DNA from: Streptomyces sp. HmicA12
GTDB lineage: Bacteria; Actinomycetota; Actinomycetes; Streptomycetales; Streptomycetaceae
DNA length: 64,000 bases
NCBI RefSeq assembly: GCF_000373565.1
Contig: NZ_KB891812.1
Location: 62,001-126,000, forward strand
Direction of reading: 5' to 3'
Shown: piece by piece, positions 51,231 through 59,622 of the stretch
Layout: each line of letters begins with the position of its first letter
Position numbering within the stretch: position 1 is the stretch's first letter
Translations under genes and position numbers: made by a program
Notes under the pieces: generated by a model
Databases searched by the model: none
Seen by the model: the letters and a program-made list of their open reading frames with translations, nothing else
What the model was told of the DNA's origin: nothing

Positions 51231-52247
51231 ATGGCGCGCGATTCGGCGGATTCCGCACTGAGCCTCACCGATCAGCGGCTGGTCGCCGCCCTGCAGTGGG
51301 ACGGACGCGTCACCGCGGAGCGAGCAGCGCAGGTACTGGGACTCAGCCCCGCCACGGTGCGTCGGCGCCTGCACGCGCTCACCGCCGACGGCACCGTGCG
51401 CGTGGTCGTCTCCCCTGTCGCCCGGCCGCGGGGCGGCGGCTCGGCCGGGGCGCTGTTTCTGCGCATCCGGGTCCTGCGGGGCAAGCTGGACACGATCGTG
51501 GCCGCGCTGGCGGCGCGGGACGACATTCCGTTCATCGATGTGACCACCGCGGGCGATGAGATCTTCGCCATCGCCCGGACCGAGCCCGGGTCGCGCGATC
51601 CGCTGGTCTTTCGCCAACTGCCCTCCACGCAGGCGGTGACGGCGCTGGAGGGCGCCACCATCCTCCACGTGTTCCGGCTCACGTCCGAGTGGCGTCATCG
51701 GGTGCTGACCGGCGCCGAGTGCGCGGCGCTCCGTCCGCCGGCGCCGAACGGTACAGCCGACAGGTCCGGTGCCGGAGGCTTGTACGGCGTCGACGCGGAC
51801 GGCGTGGAGCAGTCGCTCATCGATGCCCTCGCCTCCGACGCGCGTCTGGCCGCTGCCGCTTTGGCCGAACGCACGGGCCATCCGGAGAGCACGGTGCGGC
51901 GCCGCCTGGCCCAACTGGTCGGCCAGGAACGTCTGATCACTCAGGTCGTGGTGGACCCGCGCAGGCTCGGGCTACCCATCGAGGCCAAGCTGCTGTTGCG
52001 CGTGCCTCCCGATCACCTGGCCACGGCCGGACAGGCACTGGCCGACCATCTCTCGGTGCACGGTGCGTTCGCCACCTCGGGACCGTCGAATCTGCACGCG
52101 GCCGCGTACTTCACCGACCTGACCGCTCTCTACGGCTTCCTCGCCCACGATCTGAGCGGCCTGGGCATCACTCACGTGGAGACGGCCATCGTCAGCCGTT
52201 CCGTGAAGCGAACTCCCGCTCCTGTCAGGCCGATTGCGGCGCGCTGA
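51231..52247 (+). CDS. tandem Lrp/AsnC-type regulator
   Basis: This 338-residue protein is about twice the usual Lrp length. Two copies of the unit are seen: HTH 1 (LTDQRLVAALQWDGRVTAERAAQVLGLSPATVRRRLHAL, given here in outline) with a ligand domain, then HTH 2 (EQSLIDALASDARLAAAALAERTG ... STVRRRLAQLV) with a second ligand domain. Such fused forms are frequent in Streptomyces. ATG 51231 begins directly before the first HTH. It is divergent from the alpha/beta hydrolase; amino-acid or related effector control is inferred. Confidence 0.88.
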   Translation: MARDSADSALSLTDQRLVAALQWDGRVTAERAAQVLGLSPATVRRRLHALTADGTVRVVVSPVARPRGGGSAGALFLRIRVLRGKLDTIVAALAARDDIPFIDVTTAGDEIFAIARTEPGSRDPLVFRQLPSTQAVTALEGATILHVFRLTSEWRHRVLTGAECAALRPPAPNGTADRSGAGGLYGVDADGVEQSLIDALASDARLAAAALAERTGHPESTVRRRLAQLVGQERLITQVVVDPRRLGLPIEAKLLLRVPPDHLATAGQALADHLSVHGAFATSGPSNLHAAAYFTDLTALYGFLAHDLSGLGITHVETAIVSRSVKRTPAPVRPIAAR

Positions 52248-52280
52248 CGCGGGCGTCGCCGCGGTGTGCGACATCGAGTG

Positions 52281-52356
52281 GGCCGGGTGACCGGATTCGA
52301 ACCGGCGTCCTCGCGGTTTTGGAGACCGCGCGCGTCAACCTCTGCGCTACACCCGG
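52281..52356 (-). tRNA. tRNA-Trp (anticodon CCA), atypical, CCA end encoded
   Basis: Read on the minus strand: acceptor arm CCGGGTG/CACCCGG, TA at 8-9, a D-arm of GCGC type, and anticodon stem GCGGT/ACCGC. The loop CTCCAAA gives anticodon CCA, and the T-arm is GCCGG-TTCGAAT-CCGGT. The discriminator is C and the genome continues with CCA (52280-52278). Drawn with a GCGC/GCGC D-stem there is no base left for position 26, so the core is unusual. The body differs from the usual Streptomyces tRNA-Trp as I recall it (AGGGG acceptor), so it may be an extra copy. Confidence 0.8.
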
Positions 52357-52454
52357 CCGTTGGTGACTCTATCCTCCGCATCGTGCGTCGGGATCCCCAG
52401 GGCACGTCCCACTGGCTTCCAGGCCCTGCGCCACGGTCTGCCGCAGCGCCCGGA

Positions 52455-53837
52455 TCAGGTGTCGCTGTCGCCGCGCGTCGGCGCGGTCGCGGGGGCGGAT
52501 TCCCGTTCACCGGTGTCGTCGTCGGCGCGTACCACCGTGGTGCTCGATCCCTCGCCGTTCATGACCTGCTTGGCGGTGACGCGGTCCAGGGCGCCTTCCC
52601 AGCGGGAGACCGCGAAGACCGCGACACAGTTGCCGAGGAGGTTGGTGGCCACGCGCATCGAGTCCATGATCCGGTCGACGCCGAGGAGCAGCGCGACGGC
52701 CGAGGCGGGGATCACTCCGAGGGCGGAGGCTGTCGCCGACAGGGCGAGGAAGGCAGAGCCCGGTACGCCCGCCATGCCCTTGCTGGTGAGCATCAACACC
52801 AGGACCACGGTGATCTGTTGGCCGAGTGACAGGTCGACCCCGATCGCCTGCGCGATGAAGAGCGTACCGATCGAGAGGTAGATCGAGGCGCCGTCGAGGT
52901 TGAAGGAGTAGCCGGTCGGCAGGACCAGGCCGACGGCGTCGTCACGGCAGCCGGCCGCGCGCAGTTTCTGCATCATGCGCGGCATGACCGTCTCGCTGGA
53001 CCCGGTACCGAGGGCGAGCAGCAGCTCCTCGCGGGTGTAGCGGACGAACTTCCACAGGCTCAGCCCGGTGACGGCCTTCAACGCACAGCCGAGCAGCACC
53101 AGGAAGACGAGGGCTACGCCGTAGCAGACGGCGATCAGCTTGCCGTAGGTGGACATCGCGCCCAGCCCGTACTCGCCGACGAGGTGTGCGGTGGCTCCGA
53201 AGACCGCGAGCGGGGCGAGCTTCATGAGGTAGCCGACGATGGTGAACACGACGTCCTGGGCCTGCTCGATGAACGGCAGGATCTGGGGCACCTTGCTCTG
53301 GCCGAGATGCAGCAGGGCGGCCCCCACCAGGCAGGCCAGGACGAGGACTTGGAGCAGTGAGTTCTCCGCGAACGCGCCGACCGCGCTGTCCGGCAGGGAC
53401 TCCAGGACGAACTGCGCGGTGGAGGGCAGGTGCCCGCCGCCCGTCGCGTCGTCCACCGCTCCCTGCCGGAGCGTGGCCGGGTCGACGTTCATACCGGCAC
53501 CGGGCGCGAACACATTGCCGGCGAGCAGCCCCACGACCAGGGCGACGCTGGTGGCGACCTCGAACCAGATCAGCGCCTTCACGCCGATCCGGCCGAACGC
53601 CTTGAGGTCACCGGCCTTGGTGATGCCGGCGACGACGACGCAGAAGACCAAGGGGGCGATCATCGCCTTGATGAGGCGTACGAAGCCGTCGCCGAGCGGC
53701 TGGAGCGAGGATCCGACCTGGGGCCAGAGACGTCCGACGAGGACCCCGAGCAGCAGGGCGAGCAGGACTTGAGCGAAGAGACTGGTGCGCAGGAGACGTC
53801 CTGCGCGGTGGACAAGGCTTCCGTTGGCGTGCGGCAC
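52455..53837 (-). CDS. dctA: C4-dicarboxylate symporter (DctA family)
   Basis: This 460-residue protein is of the DAACS (Na+ or H+:dicarboxylate) type with about eight helices and two re-entrant loops. The Ser-rich loop is LALGTGSSETVMPRMMQKL, and the helix-7/loop-2 signatures are GYSFNLDGASIYL and MLTSKGMAGVPGSAFLALSA. VDRIMDSMRVATNLLGNCVA holds the Asp/Asn substrate site. It imports succinate, fumarate or malate. GTG 53837 has TAGGAG 5 bp before it; longer frames have no such site. It is monocistronic, beside the tRNA gene. Confidence 0.92.
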   Translation of the reverse strand: MPHANGSLVHRAGRLLRTSLFAQVLLALLLGVLVGRLWPQVGSSLQPLGDGFVRLIKAMIAPLVFCVVVAGITKAGDLKAFGRIGVKALIWFEVATSVALVVGLLAGNVFAPGAGMNVDPATLRQGAVDDATGGGHLPSTAQFVLESLPDSAVGAFAENSLLQVLVLACLVGAALLHLGQSKVPQILPFIEQAQDVVFTIVGYLMKLAPLAVFGATAHLVGEYGLGAMSTYGKLIAVCYGVALVFLVLLGCALKAVTGLSLWKFVRYTREELLLALGTGSSETVMPRMMQKLRAAGCRDDAVGLVLPTGYSFNLDGASIYLSIGTLFIAQAIGVDLSLGQQITVVLVLMLTSKGMAGVPGSAFLALSATASALGVIPASAVALLLGVDRIMDSMRVATNLLGNCVAVFAVSRWEGALDRVTAKQVMNGEGSSTTVVRADDDTGERESAPATAPTRGDSDT

Positions 53838-54082
53838 GGGCACTCCTACATGGGCGAAATTCTGCATAGCGGAAAACAACTTCCGCGCGTCTTTACTATC
53901 GCCAGCGTCGGCCTGCGCGAAAGACCCAAGGTCAACTTCCCCGCAGATCTTGGAGCTTGATCCAAAGCGACCGCGCCCGTACGCCGCGCGGACTCTTCGA
54001 CCGGTACGTTGCGGCGGGGTCCCGCCCTGGATCGCCGCACAGTCCGCCCCGCCGAACAGGCGGGGCAAGGAAAGGAGTTCGC

Positions 54083-54718
54083 GTGTCTGCTGCCTGCGTG
54101 ATTCTCGATATCGGTGGCGTACTGGAGTTCACCCCGGAGACGGGGTGGGTGCGTCGATGGGAGGAGCGACTGGAGTTGCCGTCGGGCACCGTGCACGAGC
54201 GGATGCGTGACGTGTGGCGAGCAGGGAGCGTCGGTCGCGTCCAGGAGCAAGAGGTTCACGATCAGGTGGCGGCACGTCTGGGGCTCGACGCACCCCAGGT
54301 CGACGCCTTCATGGCGGATCTCTGGGCCGAGTACCTGGGAACGCCGAACGAGGAGCTGATCGACTACGTGCGAGGGCTGCGGGGAAGCTGCAGGCTGGGC
54401 ATCCTGAGCAACAGCTTCGTCGGCGCTCGGGAACGCGAGACGTCCCTGTACCGGTTCGACGTACTGGTGGAGCAGATCGTGTACTCGCACGAGCTCGGCA
54501 TCGAGAAGCCGGACCCACGCGCCTACGACGCGGCCTGCACAGCTCTGCGCGTGCGGCCGGAGAGCTGTCTGTTCATCGACGACCACGGGGTGAACGTCGA
54601 GGCCGCCCGGGCGGCGGGCATGCAGGCGCATCTCTTCCAGGACAACGCCGGGACGATCACGCGCATCGCAGCACATCTGAACTCCGGTTCCCGAACGGCA
54701 GGGAGCGCACGATCTTGA
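54083..54718 (+). CDS. HAD-superfamily hydrolase
   Basis: This encodes 211 residues. Motif I is CVILDIGGVL (Asp as nucleophile; the usual second Asp is replaced by Gly), motif II is LGILSNSF, motif III has Lys in LGIEKPDPRAY, and motif IV is CLFIDDHGVNVEAA. The cap is small and helical. The replaced second Asp is shared with several HAD proteins of the epoxide-hydrolase-like (YihX-like) branch that read DxGGVL. GTG 54083 follows AAGGAG. The function is probably phosphatase-like with unknown substrate. Confidence 0.87.
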   Translation: MSAACVILDIGGVLEFTPETGWVRRWEERLELPSGTVHERMRDVWRAGSVGRVQEQEVHDQVAARLGLDAPQVDAFMADLWAEYLGTPNEELIDYVRGLRGSCRLGILSNSFVGARERETSLYRFDVLVEQIVYSHELGIEKPDPRAYDAACTALRVRPESCLFIDDHGVNVEAARAAGMQAHLFQDNAGTITRIAAHLNSGSRTAGSARS

Positions 54719-55158
54719 GGGGGAATCCGGCGTACTCGTCGGCGACTTCGTCGAGCGAGTGCGGGTCGTCGCGACGCCCGTCGGTTCCGGGCCCCCGGAC
54801 GAGGACGTGACGGTGTCGCTCGGCTGGACCGTTCACGCGACCCTGGACGTCAGCCCGGAGCGCAGGACCGAGGTCCGCCGGCTGCGCGCGGGTGTGGGAC
54901 GTCCTGCACCGTGAACAGGGTCTGCTGGAGGCCGCGATGGCCGAGCGCAGCGGGAAGGACGCGCTGTGGAACGCGGCCGCGTCGCATCTCACGCTCATGG
55001 TCGTCAGGATGGCGGGCGACCACGAGCGGGGCAGCCTCGACGAGACGAATCCGCCGGACTACGCGGTCCGCATCATCGCGATGCCGCGCGATCCCGGGGG
55101 CGGCTCCCCATGCGCGAATGACGCACCGAGCGACCGGCACACCGACGGGGCACCCTGA
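54714..55158 (+). pseudogene. hypothetical gene with a probable frameshift
   Basis: One frame reads SGVLVGDFVERVRVVATPVG and DVTVSLGWTVHATLDVSPER to RTEVRRLR. At a GCGCGCG run (54884-54890) the sense passes to the next frame as ARVWDVLHREQGLLEAAMAE and LWNAAASHLTLMVVRMAGDH. Slippage in the GC run would explain it. I do not know the family. The minus strand also has a plausible short frame here (HSLDEVADEYAGFPLKIV, 54657 onward), so the coding strand is not certain. Confidence 0.4.
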
Positions 55159-55208
55159 TCGGATCAGAGTGCCCGTTCGTCGGCCGGACTCCCGACGTTC
55201 CACGTTTC

Positions 55209-55817
55209 TCAGTGCTGTCTGCTGCGACTCAGGGCTACGGCACCCGCTCCGGCGGCTACGAGACCGGCGGCGATCCCTCCGAGCACGAGCGCCCCGTTGT
55301 CGTCACCGGTCTCGGCCAGGTGGGGCGGGCGGGTGGGTCGCGGCGGGGACGGCGCGGGCGGAGACGTCGAGACCGGCGGTGAGGTGGGCGGAGGCGAGGA
55401 CGGAGGAGGCGTCGAAGTCCGGGACGAGGGCGGCGGAGTGGTCGCGACCGGTGGCGAGGTCGTCGGCGGAGGCGAGGACGGCGGAGCCGCCGGAGGCGTC
55501 GACACGGATGGCGGCGTCGACCCGGGTGGCGAGGTAGGGGGCGTCTCGGTGTCGCCGTACCCGCCCGGCTGTTCTCCGTACCCCGACTCCTCCCCGTATC
55601 CCGGGTCCGCGTATCCCGAAGGATCGCCTGCCGACGGGGCGCTTGCCGTCACGTCCTGGGAGGCTGTGGCGAGGGGGCGCGGTGGACTCTGGCCGGGCGC
55701 ACCCGCGGCAGGCAGCACGGTGGAACCCAGGATGGCTGCGGAGAGGGTGAGACCTGCAGCGACAGTGACACAGGTCTGCGCTCCGGCGCTGACCCGAGGT
55801 GTGCGGTCTTCATACAT
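55209..55817 (-). CDS. Pro/Ser-rich surface protein with LAETG sorting signal
   Basis: This encodes about 202 residues: a signal sequence (TCVTVAAGLTLSAAILGSTV), a Tyr/Gly-rich stretch (GYADPGYGEESGYGEQPG), and a long rod of Pro/Ser/Thr. Then comes LAETG, a membrane helix (ALVLGGIAAGLVAAGAGAVAL) and a basic tail SRSRQH. LAxTG is the target of class E sortases in Streptomyces, so wall anchoring is expected. No class E sortase is in the window; the class F enzyme at 56792 is close. ATG 55817 is a best guess, with ATG 55856 possible. Confidence 0.8.
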   Translation of the reverse strand: MYEDRTPRVSAGAQTCVTVAAGLTLSAAILGSTVLPAAGAPGQSPPRPLATASQDVTASAPSAGDPSGYADPGYGEESGYGEQPGGYGDTETPPTSPPGSTPPSVSTPPAAPPSSPPPTTSPPVATTPPPSSRTSTPPPSSPPPTSPPVSTSPPAPSPPRPTRPPHLAETGDDNGALVLGGIAAGLVAAGAGAVALSRSRQH

Positions 55818-56024
55818 AGGCGCCAGGACACTACGTGCCAGGGAGTCAGCGCTCATGGCTCGCAGAGGCATGCTCAGTTTTCACCCGGCCAACACGATGC
55901 AGGTGCGGTGCATTCATGCGGCCCGCCACCCTGACGGGTCCGCAACGGCGGCGGGGGCGAGCGAAACGCGGGACGGGCCCGGCCCTCGATGGGCCGGGCC
56001 CTGTGCCCCACGGCGCTGTGGGGC

Positions 56025-56663
56025 TCAGGCGATGCACGTGTGCACGACCGCCGAGTTGTTGCCGGTACCGCGCTCCTGACTGCTCGTGGTGACCGAGTTG
56101 GACAGGTGCACCGTGCCGCCTCCGTACGACGGCGCGCGGCCTGCTACCTCGAGACGGACGGTCCGGCCGGGGGCCAGGTCGCCGATGGCGAGCACGATGC
56201 GGCCGTCACTGGTCAGCGTCTCGGACGCGTGTCCCTGGCTGATGCGGTGCGCCAGATAGGTGATGCCGGCCGGCATCGTGGTGCTGGACCGGACGTTCTT
56301 GGCCGTGGCCGAGCCCTTGTTGGTGAACTCGACGACCCAGCGCTGCTCCTGGTTGTGGTCGAGGTGCCGGGGGCCGGACGCGGTCACCGCCACGTCCGCG
56401 AGCCGCTGCTTGTCCGAGGCGCCGCCGCCCCAGGGCTTCCCGTAGTCCTTGTCGTAGCGGTAGTTGTCGGTCCAGCCCTTCCCGTAGTCGCCGTCGTAGC
56501 CACCGACGTATGCGGCGCCGGAACGGGGGCCCGCGTGGTCGTCGCCGGAAGCCGCCGACGCCGAGCCCGCGACGGCGAGGGTCGCGGTGACCGTTCCGGT
56601 CAGCAGCAGCGCGGCGACGGTGGTCCGCCGAGCGCGGAGGCGGGTGTTGGTGCGCAGGGACAT
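56025..56663 (-). CDS. secreted DUF11-like protein
   Basis: This encodes 212 residues. A signal peptide (TTVAALLLTGTVTATLAVAG to ASA) and a Gly/Tyr/Asp-rich spacer (YGKGWTDNYRYDKDYGKPWG) precede a DUF11-type Ig-like beta domain. VVEFTNKGSATAKNVRSSTTMPAGITYL and IGDLAPGRTVRLEV are typical phrases of that domain. It ends without a membrane anchor. ATG 56663 follows GAAGGAA. It lies just downstream of the class F sortase gene on the same strand, and probably belongs to the same surface unit. Confidence 0.85.
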   Translation of the reverse strand: MSLRTNTRLRARRTTVAALLLTGTVTATLAVAGSASAASGDDHAGPRSGAAYVGGYDGDYGKGWTDNYRYDKDYGKPWGGGASDKQRLADVAVTASGPRHLDHNQEQRWVVEFTNKGSATAKNVRSSTTMPAGITYLAHRISQGHASETLTSDGRIVLAIGDLAPGRTVRLEVAGRAPSYGGGTVHLSNSVTTSSQERGTGNNSAVVHTCIA

Positions 56664-56791
56664 GGGGGTTCCTTCTGTTTCTCCGGCGCCGGGCTCGCGC
56701 CTGTGGGCGGCGCCTTGTCTGGTGGGCATGGCCGGCCGAGCCGTCCGCGGGCACACCGTCGGGTCCGCCGGATGCGGCCGGGCCGGGAGCG

Positions 56792-57481
56792 TCAGGACGT
56801 GAGGTCGGCGTACAGGATGATGTTGTCCGCGCGGTGGCCGTCGACGATCGGCCCGCCGCACGTGATCAGCCGCAGTTGCGGCCCGCCGGTCGCGCCGTAC
56901 ACCTTCCGCGTCGGAAAGTTCTCCTTGGCGACCTGCTGGATCTCCCGGACCCGGAAGGTGGCGGTACGGCCGTCGGCGCGGGGTACGGCGATCTTGTCGC
57001 CGATCTTGATCCGGGCCACGTTCTTCATGAGCGCGGGGCCGTTCTTCGTGTCGTAGTGCGCGACGATCACGGCCACGCCCCTCTGACCGGGCGTCACCGA
57101 ACCGCTCCACCAGCCGGGTTGCCCGGCCCGGTCGACCGGCGGGACCTCCAGCTGCCGGCCGGGACCGAGCGTCAGGTCCAGCATGGAGGAGGTGTCGACC
57201 CCGGCCGACGGAATACGCAGGCCGACGGGGCGCGACCTCGGCAGCGCGGCCGTGTCACGGTCGGCCTGGTGGACGGAACGGTTCGTCACCTGTACGTCAC
57301 CGGCGGGGGCATGGCCCGTCGAACAGGCGGTCAGACCGGTGAGGCCGACCGTCAGGCCGAGCGCGAGAGCCACGCCGTGGCGTGCCGTCCGACGCGGTGC
57401 TCGGCGGCGCGGTCCGCCGACGGCGCCCTGGGCGGATTCGAGTGCACGGCTCTCTGCGCCGGGCACGGTTGTCGTGGTCAC
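56792..57481 (-). CDS. class F sortase (second copy)
   Basis: This 229-residue protein has an N-terminal helix ending in a lipobox-like LTGLTACS, so it may be lipid-anchored rather than a plain membrane helix. The sortase barrel follows with His in VIVAHYDTKNG, Cys in RLITCGGP, and Arg in GHRADNIILYADL. It shares the LITCGG form with the copy at 42107 but the two differ elsewhere. It begins 31 bp after the stop of the surface protein gene at 57513, so the two are probably co-transcribed. GTG 57481 is taken as start. Confidence 0.9.
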   Translation of the reverse strand: MTTTTVPGAESRALESAQGAVGGPRRRAPRRTARHGVALALGLTVGLTGLTACSTGHAPAGDVQVTNRSVHQADRDTAALPRSRPVGLRIPSAGVDTSSMLDLTLGPGRQLEVPPVDRAGQPGWWSGSVTPGQRGVAVIVAHYDTKNGPALMKNVARIKIGDKIAVPRADGRTATFRVREIQQVAKENFPTRKVYGATGGPQLRLITCGGPIVDGHRADNIILYADLTS

Positions 57482-57512
57482 GAGAACTCTTTGCGGGGCG
57501 GGTGTGCCGGGC

Positions 57513-58193
57513 TCAGGACTCGCCGCGGCGGCCGCGCCGCACTCCCAGGTACGCGATGCCCGCTCCGGCGAGAGCGAGGCCTCCGCCGGCCGCCAGCATC
57601 AGCGGAGTCTCGGAGCCGTGCGAGGCGACGCCCTCGGCGCCCGCCTTCACACCGCCTTGCGGCAGCCGGGTGTCACTGCCGCCCTGCACGACGGCCGACG
57701 CACCCGTGCCGGTGTCGCGCGACGAAGTCGTGCCGGAGCCGTGGACGGCGTGCTTCTGGGGGGTGCCCTGGCGGTTCTCGTGGTGCTGCTGGTGCTGGTG
57801 CTGGTGGCGGGACGTGTCGGCCGGGTTCGGCTTGTCCTGCTCGCTGTGCCAGCCGTTGGGGTGGACGACACCGACGAAGCCGTTGGCCTCGTTCAGCACG
57901 TACCGGTAGCCGTTCACCGTGCTGCTCGCGCTGTCGGAGCTCAGGTTCGCCACGCGCTGCCCCTTGACCGTGATCCAGGCCATGTACGAGCCGTTCGGCA
58001 GGGTGAACACGTGGGCCTGCGCGCCGTTGCTCAGCTTGTAGTCCTGCTCCTGGGTCTGGGGCGCGGAGGCAGAGGTCTGCCGATCGGACGGCGAGGGAGC
58101 CGAGTCGGCGAAAGCGACGCCGGCCGGGACGACGAGGCCGACGACGAGGCCGGAGACGGCGGCGGTCTGCAGTACACGACGAGAGATCGACAT
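57513..58193 (-). CDS. surface protein with C-terminal anchor, probable sortase-F substrate
   Basis: This encodes 226 residues: a signal peptide (SISRRVLQTAAVSGLVVGLV to AFA), a beta-rich domain (HVFTLPNGSYMAWITVKGQR), and a His/Gln-rich linker (SRHQHQHQQHHENRQG). At the C-terminus are SETPLMLAAGGGLALAGAGI and the basic tail RRGRRGES. TRLPQGG about 45 residues before the end is the best sorting-motif candidate. ATG 58193 starts the signal peptide. The sortase gene follows within 31 bp. The linker could bind metal ions. Confidence 0.82.
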   Translation of the reverse strand: MSISRRVLQTAAVSGLVVGLVVPAGVAFADSAPSPSDRQTSASAPQTQEQDYKLSNGAQAHVFTLPNGSYMAWITVKGQRVANLSSDSASSTVNGYRYVLNEANGFVGVVHPNGWHSEQDKPNPADTSRHQHQHQQHHENRQGTPQKHAVHGSGTTSSRDTGTGASAVVQGGSDTRLPQGGVKAGAEGVASHGSETPLMLAAGGGLALAGAGIAYLGVRRGRRGES

Positions 58194-58534
58194 ATCGGTT
58201 ATCCCTTTGCTCCGTGATGAGTGGAATGTCCTTGCGGCACTCATGAAGCTACGGAGCGGCTGTGTGCACCATCCGTCGGAAATGTAACAAGAGCCTCACA
58301 GTGCCCTGAAGTGGCACAAATAGCGACTTAGGTCCCGACCGGCAGGTGACTCTCGCCCCGGGTCCAGCGCCCAGCGCCCAAGCAGACACGTCGACCTCAC
58401 CCGAACGATCAATACGATCAACTCGGTAAGAAATATTGAGCGTTTCGATTGATCCCGCTAGAACAGGGCGCGAGCCGGCTCCCCACGGACCGGCCCCCGA
58501 CGCATACCGGCCGACCGATCGAAGAGGTGACCCC
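58194..58534. other. 341-bp divergent promoter region
   Basis: The region lies between the sortase operon and a secreted lyase-like gene. TCAATACGATCAACTCGG and AGCGTTTCGATTGATC (58409-58453) hold GATC-centred short dyads in an AT-rich patch that probably contains the lyase gene promoter. GAGGTGA at 58524 is its ribosome binding site. No gene is supported. Confidence 0.4.
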
Positions 58535-59254
58535 ATGCACCGCACCCCACTGCGTGCCTGGCTCTGCACAGCCGCCGCCACCGCCTGCGCCACCGTCCTC
58601 GCCGCCTCCCCCGCGCAGGCGTCCGTGATCTGGGACGCGGACGCCGCACAAGGCGTCGGCGTCTTCGTGACCACGCTCTGCGACAGCCCGGGAGAGGTCA
58701 CCACGGGGAACTGGAACGACGGTCACGGAACCTTCTTCAAGTTCAACAAGCCCATCGGATCGCCACGTTGCGAAGCGCACAGCGTCCGCACCGGCTCGGG
58801 CGAGTACACCTTCAAGGACGACAGCACGTACTGGTTCGGCTGGGACTCCATGACCAAGACAGGCAACGCGCAGACCGTCTTCCAGTGGAAGTCCAATGGC
58901 ACCAACGACCAGAACAGCCAGAACTACCCCGTCCTGCTGAAGGTCGAGGACGATCAGCTCAAGGCCTGGTACGTGGCGCCCGGCGAGACCTGGATCTCCA
59001 TCGGCACCACCCCCTGGACGGCCGGGGAGTGGCACTCCGTCCAACTCGGGATCACCACCGACGCCGGCGGCACGGGAACGCTGTCCGTGTACAAGGACGG
59101 CACCGAATTCGCCTCCAGGAGCGGGGCCCGTACCTGGGACGACCTGGGCAACAAGCCTCGTTGGGGCACCTACTTCGGCACCGACGACAGCACCGCCTCC
59201 ATCAACTGGGTGGCCGGCCTGTCCATGGGCACCGCCCGCTCCGACGTGGACTGA
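58535..59254 (+). CDS. secreted polysaccharide-lyase-like (concanavalin fold) protein
   Basis: This encodes 239 residues. A signal peptide (AWLCTAAATACATVLAASPA) is followed by a beta-sandwich of the heparin-lyase I / PL20 type. GNWNDGHGTFFKFNKPIGSP, SGEYTFKDDSTYWFGWDSM and VFQWKSNG carry the concave-face aromatic and charged residues. WHSVQLGITTDAGGTGTLSV and GTYFGTDDSTASINWVAG close the sandwich, as in secreted alginate/glucuronan lyases. The exact substrate is unproven. ATG 58535 follows GAGGTGA. It is convergent with the Asp23-like gene. Confidence 0.8.
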   Translation: MHRTPLRAWLCTAAATACATVLAASPAQASVIWDADAAQGVGVFVTTLCDSPGEVTTGNWNDGHGTFFKFNKPIGSPRCEAHSVRTGSGEYTFKDDSTYWFGWDSMTKTGNAQTVFQWKSNGTNDQNSQNYPVLLKVEDDQLKAWYVAPGETWISIGTTPWTAGEWHSVQLGITTDAGGTGTLSVYKDGTEFASRSGARTWDDLGNKPRWGTYFGTDDSTASINWVAGLSMGTARSDVD

Positions 59255-59288
59255 CGGGCGGGACGCCGTGTGCCCGGATCAGCCCGTC
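59253..59288. terminator. hairpin between convergent genes
   Basis: GACGGGC (59253-59259) pairs with GCCCGTC (59282-59288); a smaller inner stem is possible in the loop. It starts inside the stop codon of the lyase-like gene. Confidence 0.5.
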
Positions 59289-59301
59289 GTGGCCGGCACC
59301 G

Positions 59302-59622
59302 TCAGACCGCGCCGGTCACGGTGACGGTGATGTCACAGGGCTGGTCCGGCATCAGCTGGGCCAGCTCGCGGGCGATGGCATCGTGGGTGTCGCGGGTGGT
59401 GTCGACCGCGCGGGCGTGCGCGTGGATGACGATGTCGGCGCGCACGGTCCAGGTGCCGTCGTCGGCACGGCGGACGTCCAGACCGCCGCGCGGACGAGTC
59501 GGTCGTGCGGTGTTCAGAGCGCTGCGCAGGCGGGTGGTGAGATCCGGTTTGAGGAAGGCGACGCCCGGGACCTGTTCGATCACTGTGGCGAGTTGTGCCG
59601 CCATGCTCGGCTGTGAGGTCAT
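59302..59622 (-). CDS. Asp23/Gls24-like small protein (third gene of sigma operon)
   Basis: This encodes 106 residues. The pattern VPGVAFLKPDLTTRLRSALN, then GGLDVRRADDGTWTVRADIVIHAHARAVDTT and DITVTVTGAV follows the Asp23/Gls24 fold of short strands and a long helix. Its ATG overlaps the stop of the preceding gene (ATGA). Family members coat the inner face of the membrane in envelope or alkaline stress. It is the distal gene of a three-gene operon led by an ECF sigma factor. Confidence 0.8.
   Translation of the reverse strand: MTSQPSMAAQLATVIEQVPGVAFLKPDLTTRLRSALNTARPTRPRGGLDVRRADDGTWTVRADIVIHAHARAVDTTRDTHDAIARELAQLMPDQPCDITVTVTGAV

Noticed and set aside
52281..52356. tRNA gene as an integrated-element attachment site
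   Set aside because: No integrase lies next to it and no second copy of the tRNA 3' end was noticed in the window.
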